A stretch of DNA of 64,000 bases, taken from assembly GCF_004117835.1 (NCBI RefSeq), contig NZ_SDSC01000003.1:124001-188000 (forward strand), given 5' to 3'. The notes under the pieces were generated by a model that ran no database searches, was not told where the DNA came from, and worked only from the letters and a program-made list of their open reading frames with translations. Source of the stretch: Macrococcus sp. DPC7161 (GTDB lineage: Bacteria; Bacillota; Bacilli; Staphylococcales; Staphylococcaceae). Position 1 is the first letter of the stretch, and each line of letters starts with the position of its first letter. Below, piece after piece: positions 47,264-56,164 of this stretch. The position numbers and the translations under genes are program-made.

Positions 47264-47278
47264 AGTTCATGTTTATTC

Positions 47279-47587
47279 TTATAATTGTTCTATGAAAGCA
47301 ATAATTTCTTCTTTTGTTTTTCTATCTTTAGATACGAATCTTCCAATTTCTTTACCTTCATTAAAAGCTACAAAACTCGGAATGCCCATAACGTCATGTT
47401 CAATGGCTAAATCCATAAATGCATCACGATCTACAGAGATGAATTGATAATCTTTAAATGAATTTTCAATGTCATCTAAATGTGGTGCGATAAAAGTACA
47501 ATCTGGGCACCATGAAGCTGTAAACATTACAATTGTCTTATTTTGAATAAGAGTATTAAAATCACTTAGTTGTTTTAATTGTTTCAT
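47279..47587 (-). CDS. ytpP: thioredoxin-like protein (YtpP-like)
   Basis: A 102-residue single-domain thioredoxin fold. The redox motif is Cys27-Pro-Asp-Cys30 in FTASWCPDCTFI rather than the WCGPC of housekeeping thioredoxin, and the cis-proline loop is MGIPSFVAF. Disulfide reductase activity is likely; partners are unknown. CAGGAGG precedes the start codon, which lies inside the 3' end of the EIIC-like gene (26-bp overlap). Confidence 0.9.
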   Translation of the reverse strand: MKQLKQLSDFNTLIQNKTIVMFTASWCPDCTFIAPHLDDIENSFKDYQFISVDRDAFMDLAIEHDVMGIPSFVAFNEGKEIGRFVSKDRKTKEEIIAFIEQL

Positions 47588-48587
47588 TGTTACCTCCTGT
47601 AGGAATCAATTGATCTCCTGATTTAATAATTTGTGCTTTATACAATATTCGATAAAGGATAAAACACACTACTGCTGGTAGTATAAAGTGAAAAAGTGCG
47701 ATTTGTAAATAAACTTGCATCGAACTCCCCATTGCTTTTATGGTCATGATTTGACCGACCAATCCACTTGTCCCCATACCAGCACCTGCTGCCACATTTT
47801 TCATTGGCCAAAAAACGGTCATTATAGGTGCAACTAATATACTTGCAATCACTGGCGGCACTAAAATAAATGGATGTTTTAAATAATTTGGTATTTGGAT
47901 TTTACTTGTACCGATACCATGAGCAATAACGCCTTCAATACCATTGTCTTTATAACCTGTTACTGCAAAACCAATCATATGGCAACAGCAACCAATTGTC
48001 GCAGCGGCTGCAGCGGTACCTTCAATATTTAACATTAATGCAAGGGCAGCACTAGAAATTGGACTTGATAAAGTTAAACCGAATATTAATGAAACCAAAA
48101 TACCCATTAGCATTGGTTGTTGATCTACTGAAAACGTAATAAATGCTCCTAACTTTAACATTAAAGTTTGTATAAAGGGACCAACTACTTTCGCAATGAT
48201 TGCACCAACAATCAATGTTACAAGTGGTGTTAATAAGATATCTATTTTTGTCTTCCCACTGTATAATCGACCGAGTTCACTTACAACTAAACTGACGACA
48301 TATGTACCTGCTGCACCGCCTAATTCATAGCCATACATCCCCGTTACAGCCGATGAAAAAATGACCATTGGCTTTGCACCTAATCCATATGCAACAGCAA
48401 CTCCAACAGCTGCACCGGTGAACTGTTTTGCAAGTTTACCGATATCAATCAGTATACTTGTATCAAAATAAGGCTTTAACTGAATGCCAATCGTTTCTAA
48501 AATCAAACCTATAATTAAACTTGAAAAAAGACCAAGAGCCATATAGCTCATCCCACTTATGAACCAACGATTTAATAATTGTTTCAT
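47562..48587 (-). CDS. PTS EIIC_2-type membrane transporter
   Basis: A 341-residue polytopic membrane protein of the family annotated as PTS EIIC type 2 (PF13303-like). Start ATG 48587 follows AAAAAGGGG. About nine to ten hydrophobic segments; conserved pieces are GLGAKPMVIFSSAVTGMYGYELGG, PISSAALALMLNIEGTAAAAATIGCCCHM and AAGAGMGTSGLVGQI. No EIIA, EIIB or sugar-phosphate enzyme lies nearby, so true PTS transport is doubtful and the substrate is unknown. Overlaps ytpP by 26 bp. Confidence 0.8.
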   Translation of the reverse strand: MKQLLNRWFISGMSYMALGLFSSLIIGLILETIGIQLKPYFDTSILIDIGKLAKQFTGAAVGVAVAYGLGAKPMVIFSSAVTGMYGYELGGAAGTYVVSLVVSELGRLYSGKTKIDILLTPLVTLIVGAIIAKVVGPFIQTLMLKLGAFITFSVDQQPMLMGILVSLIFGLTLSSPISSAALALMLNIEGTAAAAATIGCCCHMIGFAVTGYKDNGIEGVIAHGIGTSKIQIPNYLKHPFILVPPVIASILVAPIMTVFWPMKNVAAGAGMGTSGLVGQIMTIKAMGSSMQVYLQIALFHFILPAVVCFILYRILYKAQIIKSGDQLIPTGGNNETIKTTK

Positions 48588-48652
48588 TTTAAACCCCTTT
48601 TTACTTTTATTTTTATCTATTCTATTATAATAAAAGTTAAATACAAGTATTG

Positions 48653-48697
48653 AAAAAACGGCCAACTTATGAATATTACATTCAAAAGTTGACCGAA
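48653..48697 (-). terminator. terminator of the amino acid ABC operon
   Basis: On the minus strand GGTCAACTTTTGAAT pairs with ATTCATAAGTTGGCC (two non-canonical positions), followed by GTTTTTTC. Confidence 0.75.
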
Positions 48698-48728
48698 ATT
48701 AATATTAAATTAAAATATTATGAACCAT

Positions 48729-49457
48729 TTAAGCATTAATCACATTTAAAAATCGCTTTAAATGTTCAGATTGTGGATGATTAAAAATAGCCTCTGGTGT
48801 ACCTATTTCTTCGATAATACCATCATGAACAAATGCAATGCGATCGGCTACTGATTTTGCAAATTGCATTTCATGGGTCACAATGACCATTGTCATTCCT
48901 TCTTCAGATAAGTTTTGAATGACTTTTAATACATCTTGTACTAACTCTGGGTCAAGTGCAGAAGTCGGTTCATCAAACAACATCACTTTTGGATTCATCG
49001 CAAGCGCTCTCGCGATACCGACACGTTGTTGTTGACCGCCTGATAATTGAATTGGATATTGATCTTTAACATGTAATAAATCTACTTTCTCAAGTAATCC
49101 AATCGCAATTTCAGTTGCTTGTTTTTTATTCATTTTTTTTACTTGTACTAAGCCCTCTGTTACGTTTTCAAGCGCCGTCATATGTGGAAACAACTGAAAG
49201 TTTTGAAAGACCATGCCAGATTTTTGTCTCACGTTAATTTGTGATTTTTTATTATTTGAAGAATAACTTAACCCATCCACTGTCACTGTACCTGAAGTTG
49301 GTAACTCCAGTGCATTCATTGTTCGTAACAACGTTGTTTTACCTGATCCACTTCTACCAATCAATACAACAACTTCCCCATTTGCTACTTCTAAATCAAT
49401 ACCTTTTAATACTGGCTTATCACCAAATTGTTTTGTTAATGCTTGAATTGAAATCAT
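48729..49457 (-). CDS. polar amino acid (probably cystine) ABC transporter, ATPase
   Basis: A 242-residue ATP-binding subunit. Walker [10 protein letters not shown] (about 33-41), signature [15 protein letters not shown] (133-147), Walker [14 protein letters not shown] and the switch His in VTHEM are intact. It powers the permease at 49454 with which it overlaps by ATGA. The closest pattern is the GlnQ/TcyN group of polar amino acid importers. Third gene of the operon. Confidence 0.9.
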   Translation of the reverse strand: MISIQALTKQFGDKPVLKGIDLEVANGEVVVLIGRSGSGKTTLLRTMNALELPTSGTVTVDGLSYSSNNKKSQINVRQKSGMVFQNFQLFPHMTALENVTEGLVQVKKMNKKQATEIAIGLLEKVDLLHVKDQYPIQLSGGQQQRVGIARALAMNPKVMLFDEPTSALDPELVQDVLKVIQNLSEEGMTMVIVTHEMQFAKSVADRIAFVHDGIIEEIGTPEAIFNHPQSEHLKRFLNVINA

Positions 49458-50173
49458 CGTTGATACTTCCTTTCAATCTTCGCTTCGAATTTACCTTGGA
49501 AAAATGACACAATGAAACAAACGATCCAATACATTAATCCGACCAATAAATAAATCGATAAAAATTCATATGTTGTGGCCGCCACTTCTTGAGCTTTTCT
49601 AAACATTTCTGCGACTAAAATAAACCCTAGCAATGAAGTATCTTTTAATAAATTCAAAAATGTATTGCCTAACGCAGGAATGGATACACGAATTGCTTGT
49701 GGCAAGACGATTCGTTTCATCGTCATCCATTCGCTCATGCCAATAGAATAAGCTGCTTCTGATTGACCCTTCGGTATTGAAATAATACCTCCACGAATGA
49801 TTTCAGATGTATAAGCACCAACATTTAAACTTAAACCGATAATGGCTGCAGTCACTGACGGTAATGTCCATTGTACATCTGGATTCCCTGTTACTAAACG
49901 ACCGATTTCAGGAATACCAAAGAAAATAATAAATAATTGTACAAGCATTGGTGTTCCACGGATGATAGAAACATAAATACTCGCTGGTATTTTCAACCAT
50001 TTCTTGTGTGATACTCTAGCTAATGCAGTTAAAATTGCGATAACAAAACCAATCATAAATACCACAATTGTAATTGGAATTGAATATTTCAATAGTCCAA
50101 TCAACATTGGCATAAAGGCTTGTTTCGCTGCTTCTAATGCATGTAATTGCTCTGGATTAAGATTTTGAAACAT
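49454..50173 (-). CDS. polar amino acid (probably cystine) ABC transporter, permease
   Basis: A 239-residue His/Glu/Gln/Arg-type permease with about five transmembrane helices; the EAA loop appears as [27 protein letters not shown] (key residues E-A-A and G). Start ATG 50173 chosen; a TTG at 50182 is also possible. The gene begins inside the 3' end of the binding-protein gene (17-bp overlap), and its own end overlaps the ATPase start by ATGA, so all three are tightly coupled. Confidence 0.9.
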   Translation of the reverse strand: MFQNLNPEQLHALEAAKQAFMPMLIGLLKYSIPITIVVFMIGFVIAILTALARVSHKKWLKIPASIYVSIIRGTPMLVQLFIIFFGIPEIGRLVTGNPDVQWTLPSVTAAIIGLSLNVGAYTSEIIRGGIISIPKGQSEAAYSIGMSEWMTMKRIVLPQAIRVSIPALGNTFLNLLKDTSLLGFILVAEMFRKAQEVAATTYEFLSIYLLVGLMYWIVCFIVSFFQGKFEAKIERKYQR

Positions 50174-50930
50174 CTTCACCAAACCATTTTTTACTTATTT
50201 TCGATAACTCACCTGATTTTGTTAAGCTATCAATTGCTTTATTGATGTCTTCAATTTTCTTATCATCCGTTTTCTTTAAGAAAACAAAACCTGATTGACT
50301 TTTTTCTGCGTTACCATTAATGATTTTTACATCAGCTGATTTCTTTTGTTTCATGTAATCTAATACTGACAATTTTTCATTAAACGTACCTTCAACACGA
50401 TTTGATAATACCATTTCCATCGCTTGGTTAAATCCTTCAACTTGAGTAATATCAGCACCTTTACTTTGTGCTAATTTGCCATAGTTTGATGTTAAAGTTT
50501 GTGCTAATTTTTTTCCTTTCACATCATCAAATGATTTAATGTCATCGTTATTTTTACGAACTACTAATACTGCACTTGAATATGTGTAAGGTTTTGAGAA
50601 TTTGTATTTCGCTTTACGTTCTTCATTAATACCCACTTGGTTCGCAACAGTATCAAAGCGACCTGAATTTAAACCTGAGAACATTGAATCCCATTGTGTT
50701 TCAACAAATTTCACTTTGTAACCTGCTTTTTTTGCTACTGCTTTTGCAACTTCTACATCGTATCCAGTTAAATTCCCTTTTTTATCATGGAATGTAAATG
50801 GCGCATAAGTACCTTCTGTACCAATCGTTAATGTTTTATCGTCTGATTTCTTTACTTCTTTTGAGTCATTTGATCCACATGCAGCTAATAATACTGATGA
50901 TGCTAATGCAACTGTAACTAATTTTTTCAT
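50157..50930 (-). CDS. amino acid ABC transporter substrate-binding lipoprotein, cystine-like
   Basis: A 257-residue lipoprotein: signal MKKLVTVALASSVLLAAC with lipidated Cys18, then the SBP_bac_3 fold. GTEGTYAPFTFHDKKGNLTG and YDVEVAKAVAKKAGYKVKFV resemble TcyA-type cystine-binding proteins, and the binding Arg/Asp region TVANQVGINEERKAKYKFS is intact. Cystine is the preferred guess; other polar amino acids remain possible. A MalY/PatB-type C-S lyase 1.5 kb away fits with sulfur use. A promoter lies at 50979-51006. Confidence 0.87.
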   Translation of the reverse strand: MKKLVTVALASSVLLAACGSNDSKEVKKSDDKTLTIGTEGTYAPFTFHDKKGNLTGYDVEVAKAVAKKAGYKVKFVETQWDSMFSGLNSGRFDTVANQVGINEERKAKYKFSKPYTYSSAVLVVRKNNDDIKSFDDVKGKKLAQTLTSNYGKLAQSKGADITQVEGFNQAMEMVLSNRVEGTFNEKLSVLDYMKQKKSADVKIINGNAEKSQSGFVFLKKTDDKKIEDINKAIDSLTKSGELSKISKKWFGEDVSKS

Positions 50931-50978
50931 TCTTTTACCCTCAACTTTAATCTTAGTATTTTACTCGGAATAAACATT

Positions 50979-51006
50979 ATTCTATACTATTTTGAAATGA
51001 AGTCAA
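50979..51006 (-). promoter_or_regulatory. promoter of the amino acid ABC operon
   Basis: On the minus strand TTGACT, 16-base spacer, TAGAAT. The -35 starts two bases after the T tract of the upstream M42 terminator. Confidence 0.65.
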
Positions 51007-51007
51007 C

Positions 51008-51045
51008 AAAAAAATACTCAAATTCGAAATTTGAATTTGAGTATT
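51008..51045 (-). terminator. terminator of the M42 peptidase gene
   Basis: ATACTCAAATTC pairs with GAATTTGAGTAT on the minus strand, followed by TTTTTTT. Confidence 0.88.
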
Positions 51046-51069
51046 AATAAATCATAACAGTGTAACGTA

Positions 51070-52128
51070 TTAATTTTCTTTTAAATATTGAATTTTTTCA
51101 GGCGTTAAATCTTTCAATAAATGCATAAAGCCAGACTTTGCAGCAATGTAATCTTTAATATCAAAAATAGAATGACTTGAATGAATGTATCGCGCAGGGA
51201 CACCAATAACAGCTGATGGAATACCATCATTCGCAACTTGTATTTCTGCAGCATCCGTCGCTCCTGGTGAAACATAGTATTGGTATTTCACTTCATGTTG
51301 ATCAAACAATTCAAGCATATAATCTTTAAATGCTGGTTGTAATAGCATTGCACGATCATAAAATCTTAGTAACGTACCTTTACCAAGTTCACCAGATTTA
51401 TCTCCTATTAAATCATTTGCTGGAGAGCAGTCCACAACAAATGCAATATCAGGTTTTATAATATGACTTGATACTTTTGCACCACGTAAACCAACTTCTT
51501 CTTGAACGTTGGCACCGATGTATAAATCAAATGGCAATGATACATCTTTAAGCGATTGTAAAATATCGATGATGATTGTACAGCCATATCGATTGTCCCA
51601 CGCTTTACATAAATAACGGTCTTTCGTTAATTGTTTAAATGATACATTCGGAACAATTGGGTCCCCTATACGAATGCCCATTGAGACTACTTCTTCTTTA
51701 CTTGTTGCACCTACGTCTAATAACATTTCAGTTATTTTTGGCAATTTTGAATCTCCTGTTTGGAAATGCTTTGGCACACTTGAAATGATACCGCTTAATT
51801 CATCTTTGTTCTTCGTTAATACTTTCATATGTTGACTGAGCAATACATCCGTACTCCATCCGCCAATATCGATGAACTTTAATAAACCATTGTCTAATAT
51901 TTGTGTCACCATAAATCCTACTTCGTCCATGTGTGCCGCTATTAGTACTTTTTTTGCATTTGGGTTATTAGATTTCTTTACAAAGAAAATCCCACCTAAG
52001 TTATCTTGAATCACTTCATCTGCAAGCGGTGCCATATGTGCTTTTAAATAATCACGAATTAAATATTCATGTCCAGGGGCACCATGCATTTCCGTTAAAC
52101 ATTTCATATGTTCAATAATATCTTTCAA
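51070..52128 (-). CDS. M42 family metallopeptidase
   Basis: Di-zinc aminopeptidase of the glutamyl aminopeptidase / endoglucanase-like M42 group, about 352 residues. Metal ligands sit in IAAHMDEVGFMV (His, Asp), AWDNRYGC (Asp), QEEVGLRGAK (catalytic and metal Glu pair), VDCSPAND (Asp) and the C-terminal YIHSSHSIFD (His). A TTG start at 52128 or 52131 is chosen because AAGGAGTG ends just before it; there is no ATG close by. It is cytoplasmic and trims peptides. Divergent from a PepSY gene with a very short gap. Confidence 0.88.
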   Translation of the reverse strand: MKDIIEHMKCLTEMHGAPGHEYLIRDYLKAHMAPLADEVIQDNLGGIFFVKKSNNPNAKKVLIAAHMDEVGFMVTQILDNGLLKFIDIGGWSTDVLLSQHMKVLTKNKDELSGIISSVPKHFQTGDSKLPKITEMLLDVGATSKEEVVSMGIRIGDPIVPNVSFKQLTKDRYLCKAWDNRYGCTIIIDILQSLKDVSLPFDLYIGANVQEEVGLRGAKVSSHIIKPDIAFVVDCSPANDLIGDKSGELGKGTLLRFYDRAMLLQPAFKDYMLELFDQHEVKYQYYVSPGATDAAEIQVANDGIPSAVIGVPARYIHSSHSIFDIKDYIAAKSGFMHLLKDLTPEKIQYLKEN

Positions 52129-52180
52129 CAAAATCACTCCTTATATGGTAAAATGTAAAAAACAAGAAAGGACTAATCAG

Positions 52181-52477
52181 ATGAATAAAAATTATAAAAG
52201 ATATACTTTATTATTATTACTTTTTATCCCAATCCTTTTTTATGTAATTAACAAAAAACGTGTAGAAATTATTTCTCCAGAACAAGCTTTGCAAATTGCA
52301 AAGGATGCATTTAATCATGTTGAAACGAGTTACATTGTTCATACACCACAAAAAGTGACACGCTTATCACACGAGTCACTCGTTTATAAAGGTGGTATCT
52401 CTAATGCTACACACGAATATGAATTTACAATCGATGCGTATACAGGTGATATGATTGAAACTAGAGAAATCAACTAA
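52181..52477 (+). CDS. small membrane-anchored PepSY protein
   Basis: A 98-residue protein with an N-terminal membrane anchor (YTLLLLLFIPILFYVI, 9-24) followed by an extracellular PepSY domain: IISPEQALQIAKDAFNHVET, VYKGGISNATHEYEFTIDAY and TGDMIETREIN. PepSY domains are thought to inhibit or sense peptidases. The start is ATG 52181 behind AAAGGAC; the longer frame is unsupported. Its stop codon overlaps that of the convergent C-S lyase gene inside a terminator. Confidence 0.82.
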   Translation: MNKNYKRYTLLLLLFIPILFYVINKKRVEIISPEQALQIAKDAFNHVETSYIVHTPQKVTRLSHESLVYKGGISNATHEYEFTIDAYTGDMIETREIN

Positions 52478-52495
52478 TGTTGATTTCTTTTTTTG
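52465..52495 (+). terminator. terminator containing two convergent stop codons
   Basis: AGAAATCAAC and GTTGATTTCT enclose the loop TAAT; TTTTTTTG follows on the plus strand. The PepSY stop TAA (52475-52477) and the minus-strand TAG of the lyase gene (52476-52474) overlap in this loop. Confidence 0.88.
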
Positions 52496-53670
52496 TATAA
52501 TGTTTCAAATGTGAGTTTAATACGATCTAATCCTTCTAGAAGTACCGATTCTGGTACAGCCGCATTCAATCTAAAATGCGTCGTTTCATGCATTTCATAA
52601 ATACTACCTTCACCAATGGCAATACGGCCAATAGATTTCAGTGCTTCAAACACTTCTATTTCTGAAAATCCACTCTTTCTAAAATCAATCCACGCTAAAA
52701 AAGTCCCCTCAGGTTGATGAAACTCTAATGTATGATTTAAATGTCGGTGAATATAATCATCGATGATTTGCATATTATTTTCAATGTGTGCATTTAATGC
52801 ATCAATATAGTCATGTCCTTCTAAATATGCAGCTTTAACAGCTTGTATAATTAAAGGATTTGCACCAAACAGTCCATACACAGTCATCATTTGTTGGTTC
52901 AAGCGTTCTTTAACAAAGTGATCCTTTGTAATAAAGTAACTGTGCTGCATTCCTGAAATATTAAATGATTTTCCTAGACATGTTGTTACTAAAATTTTAT
53001 CGTATGTTGGCATCATCTTTGCCATAGAAATATGTTTTGATTTTCTTGCAAAGTCCATATGAATTTCATCCGCAATAATAAAAACATCATTCTTTTCACA
53101 AATTTCCACAATCTTTAATAACTCTTTATTTGTAAATACTTTGCCTGTTGGATTTTGAGGATTACATAAAATAAAGATTTTGTTTTGTGGCATTTGACAT
53201 AAATATTCAAAATGCGTGAAATTCATTTCATAACGATCTTCACACCATTCTAATGGGCTTTCAACAACCATGCGTTTATTACCTTCAATTAAAGTTAAAA
53301 ATGCGTTATATGAAGGTGTGTTCACAATAATCCCATCAAACTCATTCGTTAACATTCGTATAACTTCTGTAATGGTAAATAATACTGTTGGTGCATAACC
53401 AATATCTTGTTTTAAAACGTTGATATCAAACCTTGTTTGAAACCAATGTTTAATTGGCGAAAAGAAATCATTGGTTTGATAGGTTGAATAACCGATGATT
53501 GGATGCGTTAATCTTTTTTGAATGGCTTCTGTAATACCCGGAAAAGTGGGTAAATCCATATCCGCAATCCAGAATGGTTGTAAAGCATTGGTGCCGTAAA
53601 TACTATCCATTGCATCATATTTAACACAATTCGTATTTGTTCTGTCAATTACTTGATTAAAATCATACAT
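52474..53670 (-). CDS. patB: MalY/PatB-type aminotransferase, probable cystathionine beta-lyase
   Basis: PLP fold-type I enzyme of 398 residues. The N-terminus YDFNQVIDRTNTNCVKYDAM and WIADMDLPTFPGI are typical of the MalY/PatB group; the pyridoxal lysine lies in TTCLGKSFNISGMQHSY, with NPQNPTGKVF and ADEIHMDFA as further cofactor contacts. Such enzymes cleave C-S bonds of cystathionine or cystine. GGAGGGG lies upstream of the start. With the neighbouring cystine-like transporter this suggests sulfur amino acid use. Confidence 0.87.
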   Translation of the reverse strand: MYDFNQVIDRTNTNCVKYDAMDSIYGTNALQPFWIADMDLPTFPGITEAIQKRLTHPIIGYSTYQTNDFFSPIKHWFQTRFDINVLKQDIGYAPTVLFTITEVIRMLTNEFDGIIVNTPSYNAFLTLIEGNKRMVVESPLEWCEDRYEMNFTHFEYLCQMPQNKIFILCNPQNPTGKVFTNKELLKIVEICEKNDVFIIADEIHMDFARKSKHISMAKMMPTYDKILVTTCLGKSFNISGMQHSYFITKDHFVKERLNQQMMTVYGLFGANPLIIQAVKAAYLEGHDYIDALNAHIENNMQIIDDYIHRHLNHTLEFHQPEGTFLAWIDFRKSGFSEIEVFEALKSIGRIAIGEGSIYEMHETTHFRLNAAVPESVLLEGLDRIKLTFETLYKKRNQH

Positions 53671-53724
53671 CGCTACCCCTCCAAACTTTCTTTTATTTTA
53701 CCATGAATCGCCAATTTTAATATA

Positions 53725-53749
53725 CAAAAAAAGCCAGGTATGCACCCGA
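53725..53749 (-). terminator. terminator of trmB
   Basis: On the minus strand GTCGGGT pairs with ACCTGGC (two G-U pairs), followed by TTTTTTT. Confidence 0.7.
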
Positions 53750-54385
53750 CTAGTTAAACGAAGCTTCCAAACGATTGATTCTAAATCCTTTGTTTGAGAA
53801 CTTTTCTTCATATTCTGTTTTAATATTATCTTCAGGCTCATTCTCGTGAAGATTCAAATTAATATTTTTTAATTTCATTCCAAATTGACTCATACTTTCA
53901 ATTGAGAATTCAAATAATTGTTGATTGTCTGTTTTAAAATGAATTTCACCATCTGATTTTAAGATGGCTTTATAAATACTTAAATAATTCGCATGTGTTA
54001 AACGACGTTTTGCATGGCGTGTTTTTGGCCATGGATCTGAGAAGTTTAAGTATACTCTATCAACTTCACCTTCTCCGAAAATATCCGTTAAATGTTCAGC
54101 ATCAACTGTTAATAATCTTAAGTTTTCAATGCCTTGTTCAACAGCCTTTTCTACGATACGAATCATCACGTTTTTATCACGTTCAATACCAATGTAATTA
54201 ATATGTGGGTTCATTTTAGCCATTTCTGTAATAAAACGTCCCATACCACTACCTACTTCAATATGAATGGGTTGTGATTTATTAAACCAAGATTGTATTT
54301 CACCTTTACGTGACAAATCAATACTTACAATATCACTGTGGGATAAAAGATAATCTTCCGCCCACGGTTTATTTCTCATTCTCAT
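53750..54385 (-). CDS. trmB: tRNA (guanine-N7)-methyltransferase
   Basis: Methylates G46 in the variable loop of tRNA with SAM. The 211-residue product has the SAM site HIEVGSGMGRFITEMA (about 42-57), IGIERDKNVMIRIVEKA, and the tRNA-binding FSDPWPKTRHAKRRLT (about 115-130). GAGGAG lies eight bases before ATG 54385. It is 12 bp after the phosphotransferase gene, so the two are co-transcribed. Confidence 0.96.
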   Translation of the reverse strand: MRMRNKPWAEDYLLSHSDIVSIDLSRKGEIQSWFNKSQPIHIEVGSGMGRFITEMAKMNPHINYIGIERDKNVMIRIVEKAVEQGIENLRLLTVDAEHLTDIFGEGEVDRVYLNFSDPWPKTRHAKRRLTHANYLSIYKAILKSDGEIHFKTDNQQLFEFSIESMSQFGMKLKNINLNLHENEPEDNIKTEYEEKFSNKGFRINRLEASFN

Positions 54386-54397
54386 TAATTTTCTCCT

Positions 54398-55192
54398 CTA
54401 AATAAATGGATTTTGGTGCAACACACCATTCAAAAACTGGATCCATTCATTCATATCTTGATAACGATTTTTCTCCTCATACCATTCAACCATTGCAATG
54501 GCCTGAATGATGGTATACCATTTCATGCGCTTTTGTAAATCAATGGTCAATTCTGCACCATATTCTTTTAACCATGCTTCAAATAAATCACCTTGTTGAT
54601 ATGTATACATGATCATACCTAAGTCAATGGCCGGGTCTGCAATCATTGCACCTTCCCAATCCACTAAAAACAATTCATCTTGATCAGATAACAACCAATT
54701 GTTATGATTCACATCACCGTGGCACACCGTATAAAATCTAGGATCTAAATTAGGCATATGATCTTCTAAATACGTTAATGCACGTCTAATAACATGATGT
54801 GTTAATACTTGTCTTGATAAAGATGAATTGATCTTTTTAAGTAACAATTCAGGATACATCGGTTTCATTTCCATACGTTTTAACATGGTTAAAAGTGGTT
54901 TAGATTGATGAATTTTTTTGAGGAGTTTAGCAACACGTTGTGAATACATTTCTTCATGTGTTAACGAGCGTCCATTTTTCCAATGTTGTGCCGTGACAAC
55001 TTCTCCTGTTTCAATACGCTTCGTCCAAACAAGCTTCGGTACGATTCCTTCAGCGGAAAGCGCAGCAAGAAACGGACTTGAATTTCTCTTTAAAAATAAC
55101 TTACGGCCGTCTTGCTCTGCCATATATGCTTCACCAGAAGCACCACCAGCTGAATCTAATGTCCAACCTAGCTGATAGAAATGTTCCAACAT
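54398..55192 (-). CDS. aminoglycoside phosphotransferase-fold kinase (YtmP-like)
   Basis: A 264-residue protein of the APH/choline kinase fold. The catalytic loop is VCHGDVNHNNWLLS with the Asp and Asn of the Brenner motif, and the metal motif is LVDWEGAMIADPAIDLG. The start is ATG 55192 after GGGGGTG. The Bacillus relative YtmP also lies beside trmB. The physiological substrate is unknown; a housekeeping sugar or tRNA-linked substrate is more likely than antibiotic resistance. Confidence 0.85.
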   Translation of the reverse strand: MLEHFYQLGWTLDSAGGASGEAYMAEQDGRKLFLKRNSSPFLAALSAEGIVPKLVWTKRIETGEVVTAQHWKNGRSLTHEEMYSQRVAKLLKKIHQSKPLLTMLKRMEMKPMYPELLLKKINSSLSRQVLTHHVIRRALTYLEDHMPNLDPRFYTVCHGDVNHNNWLLSDQDELFLVDWEGAMIADPAIDLGMIMYTYQQGDLFEAWLKEYGAELTIDLQKRMKWYTIIQAIAMVEWYEEKNRYQDMNEWIQFLNGVLHQNPFI

Positions 55193-55206
55193 GTTCACCC
55201 CCACTC

Positions 55207-55240
55207 TAGAAAAAAGAAAAGGCTCTTTAAAAGAGCCTAG
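55207..55240 (-). terminator. terminator of dat
   Basis: AGGCTCTT and AAGAGCCT form a perfect stem with a four-base loop, followed by TTCTTTTTT on the minus strand. Confidence 0.82.
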
Positions 55241-55329
55241 CTTTCGATTTAACGACTTGATTAAATTTTATAACCTTTTAAGAGATAATTCAAGCGAAAA
55301 ATTTATGAAAACACTTTCAAATCAGATAT

Positions 55330-56160
55330 CTATTGAATACCAATGTTTGCCACAAATCCATCTTGTATCGCTTGTGTAACTTTACCAGGGGTTCCATTTG
55401 AAATCATCGTATCGTCAATTTGAATAACTGGTGTTACTTCAAGAGACGTACTTGAAATAAATACTTCATCACATTCAAATAAGAACGATGATTCAAATGC
55501 TTCTTCAACAAACGGAATATTTAAAGACGCACATACTTTTTTAATCTCTAAACGCGTAATTCCATTTAATATTAAATGGTTTGCAGGATGCGTGTACACA
55601 GTACCATCTTTAATAGCAAACACGTTACTTGAAGCACCCTCTGTTACAATACCATCACGAATTTGAATGGCTTCCGTTGCTCCGTGTTCTACAGCTTTTT
55701 GTTTATTTAATACATTCCCTAATAAATTTAAGCTTTTAATATCGCAACGTAACCAACGGATATCTTCCGCAGTAATCGTTTTAACGCCTTCTTTTAAGCC
55801 TTTTTCAGGACGTGCTGATGCATAAGCATATAACAAGATGGTTGGTTCTACAGATGGAATTGGAAATGGATGATTTCTTGGTGCAACACCACGTGTCACT
55901 TGAATATAAATATTCCCCATTTCAATTTGGTTCTTTTCAATCAGTTGACGACAAATTTCAATATATTCTTCTACTGAATATTTTGCGTCCATTTGAATTT
56001 CAGCAGCACTTCTTAATAAACGTTCAAAATGTTCTTGAGCTGTATATAATTGGCCATTATAAACACGAACGACTTCATAAATACCATCACCAAATTGATA
56101 GCCACGATCGGTAATTTCAGCATGAGCTTGTTCTACATAATTCCCATTAAAAAATATCAT
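55330..56160 (-). CDS. dat: D-alanine aminotransferase
   Basis: Makes D-glutamate and D-alanine by transamination, supplying peptidoglycan. The start is ATG 56160 ([20 protein letters not shown]), about eight bases after GAAGGTG; a GTG at 56172 is inside that site. The 276-residue fold-type IV PLP enzyme has [20 protein letters not shown], the PLP Lys142 in [13 protein letters not shown] and [10 protein letters not shown]. It begins four bases after the pepV stop, so the two are co-transcribed. Confidence 0.95.
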   Translation of the reverse strand: MIFFNGNYVEQAHAEITDRGYQFGDGIYEVVRVYNGQLYTAQEHFERLLRSAAEIQMDAKYSVEEYIEICRQLIEKNQIEMGNIYIQVTRGVAPRNHPFPIPSVEPTILLYAYASARPEKGLKEGVKTITAEDIRWLRCDIKSLNLLGNVLNKQKAVEHGATEAIQIRDGIVTEGASSNVFAIKDGTVYTHPANHLILNGITRLEIKKVCASLNIPFVEEAFESSFLFECDEVFISSTSLEVTPVIQIDDTMISNGTPGKVTQAIQDGFVANIGIQ

Positions 56161-56164
56161 TAAA

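Noticed and set aside
54398-55192. Phosphotransferase considered as aminoglycoside resistance gene
   Set aside because: It has the conserved chromosomal YtmP position next to trmB and no mobile context; a housekeeping kinase is more likely.
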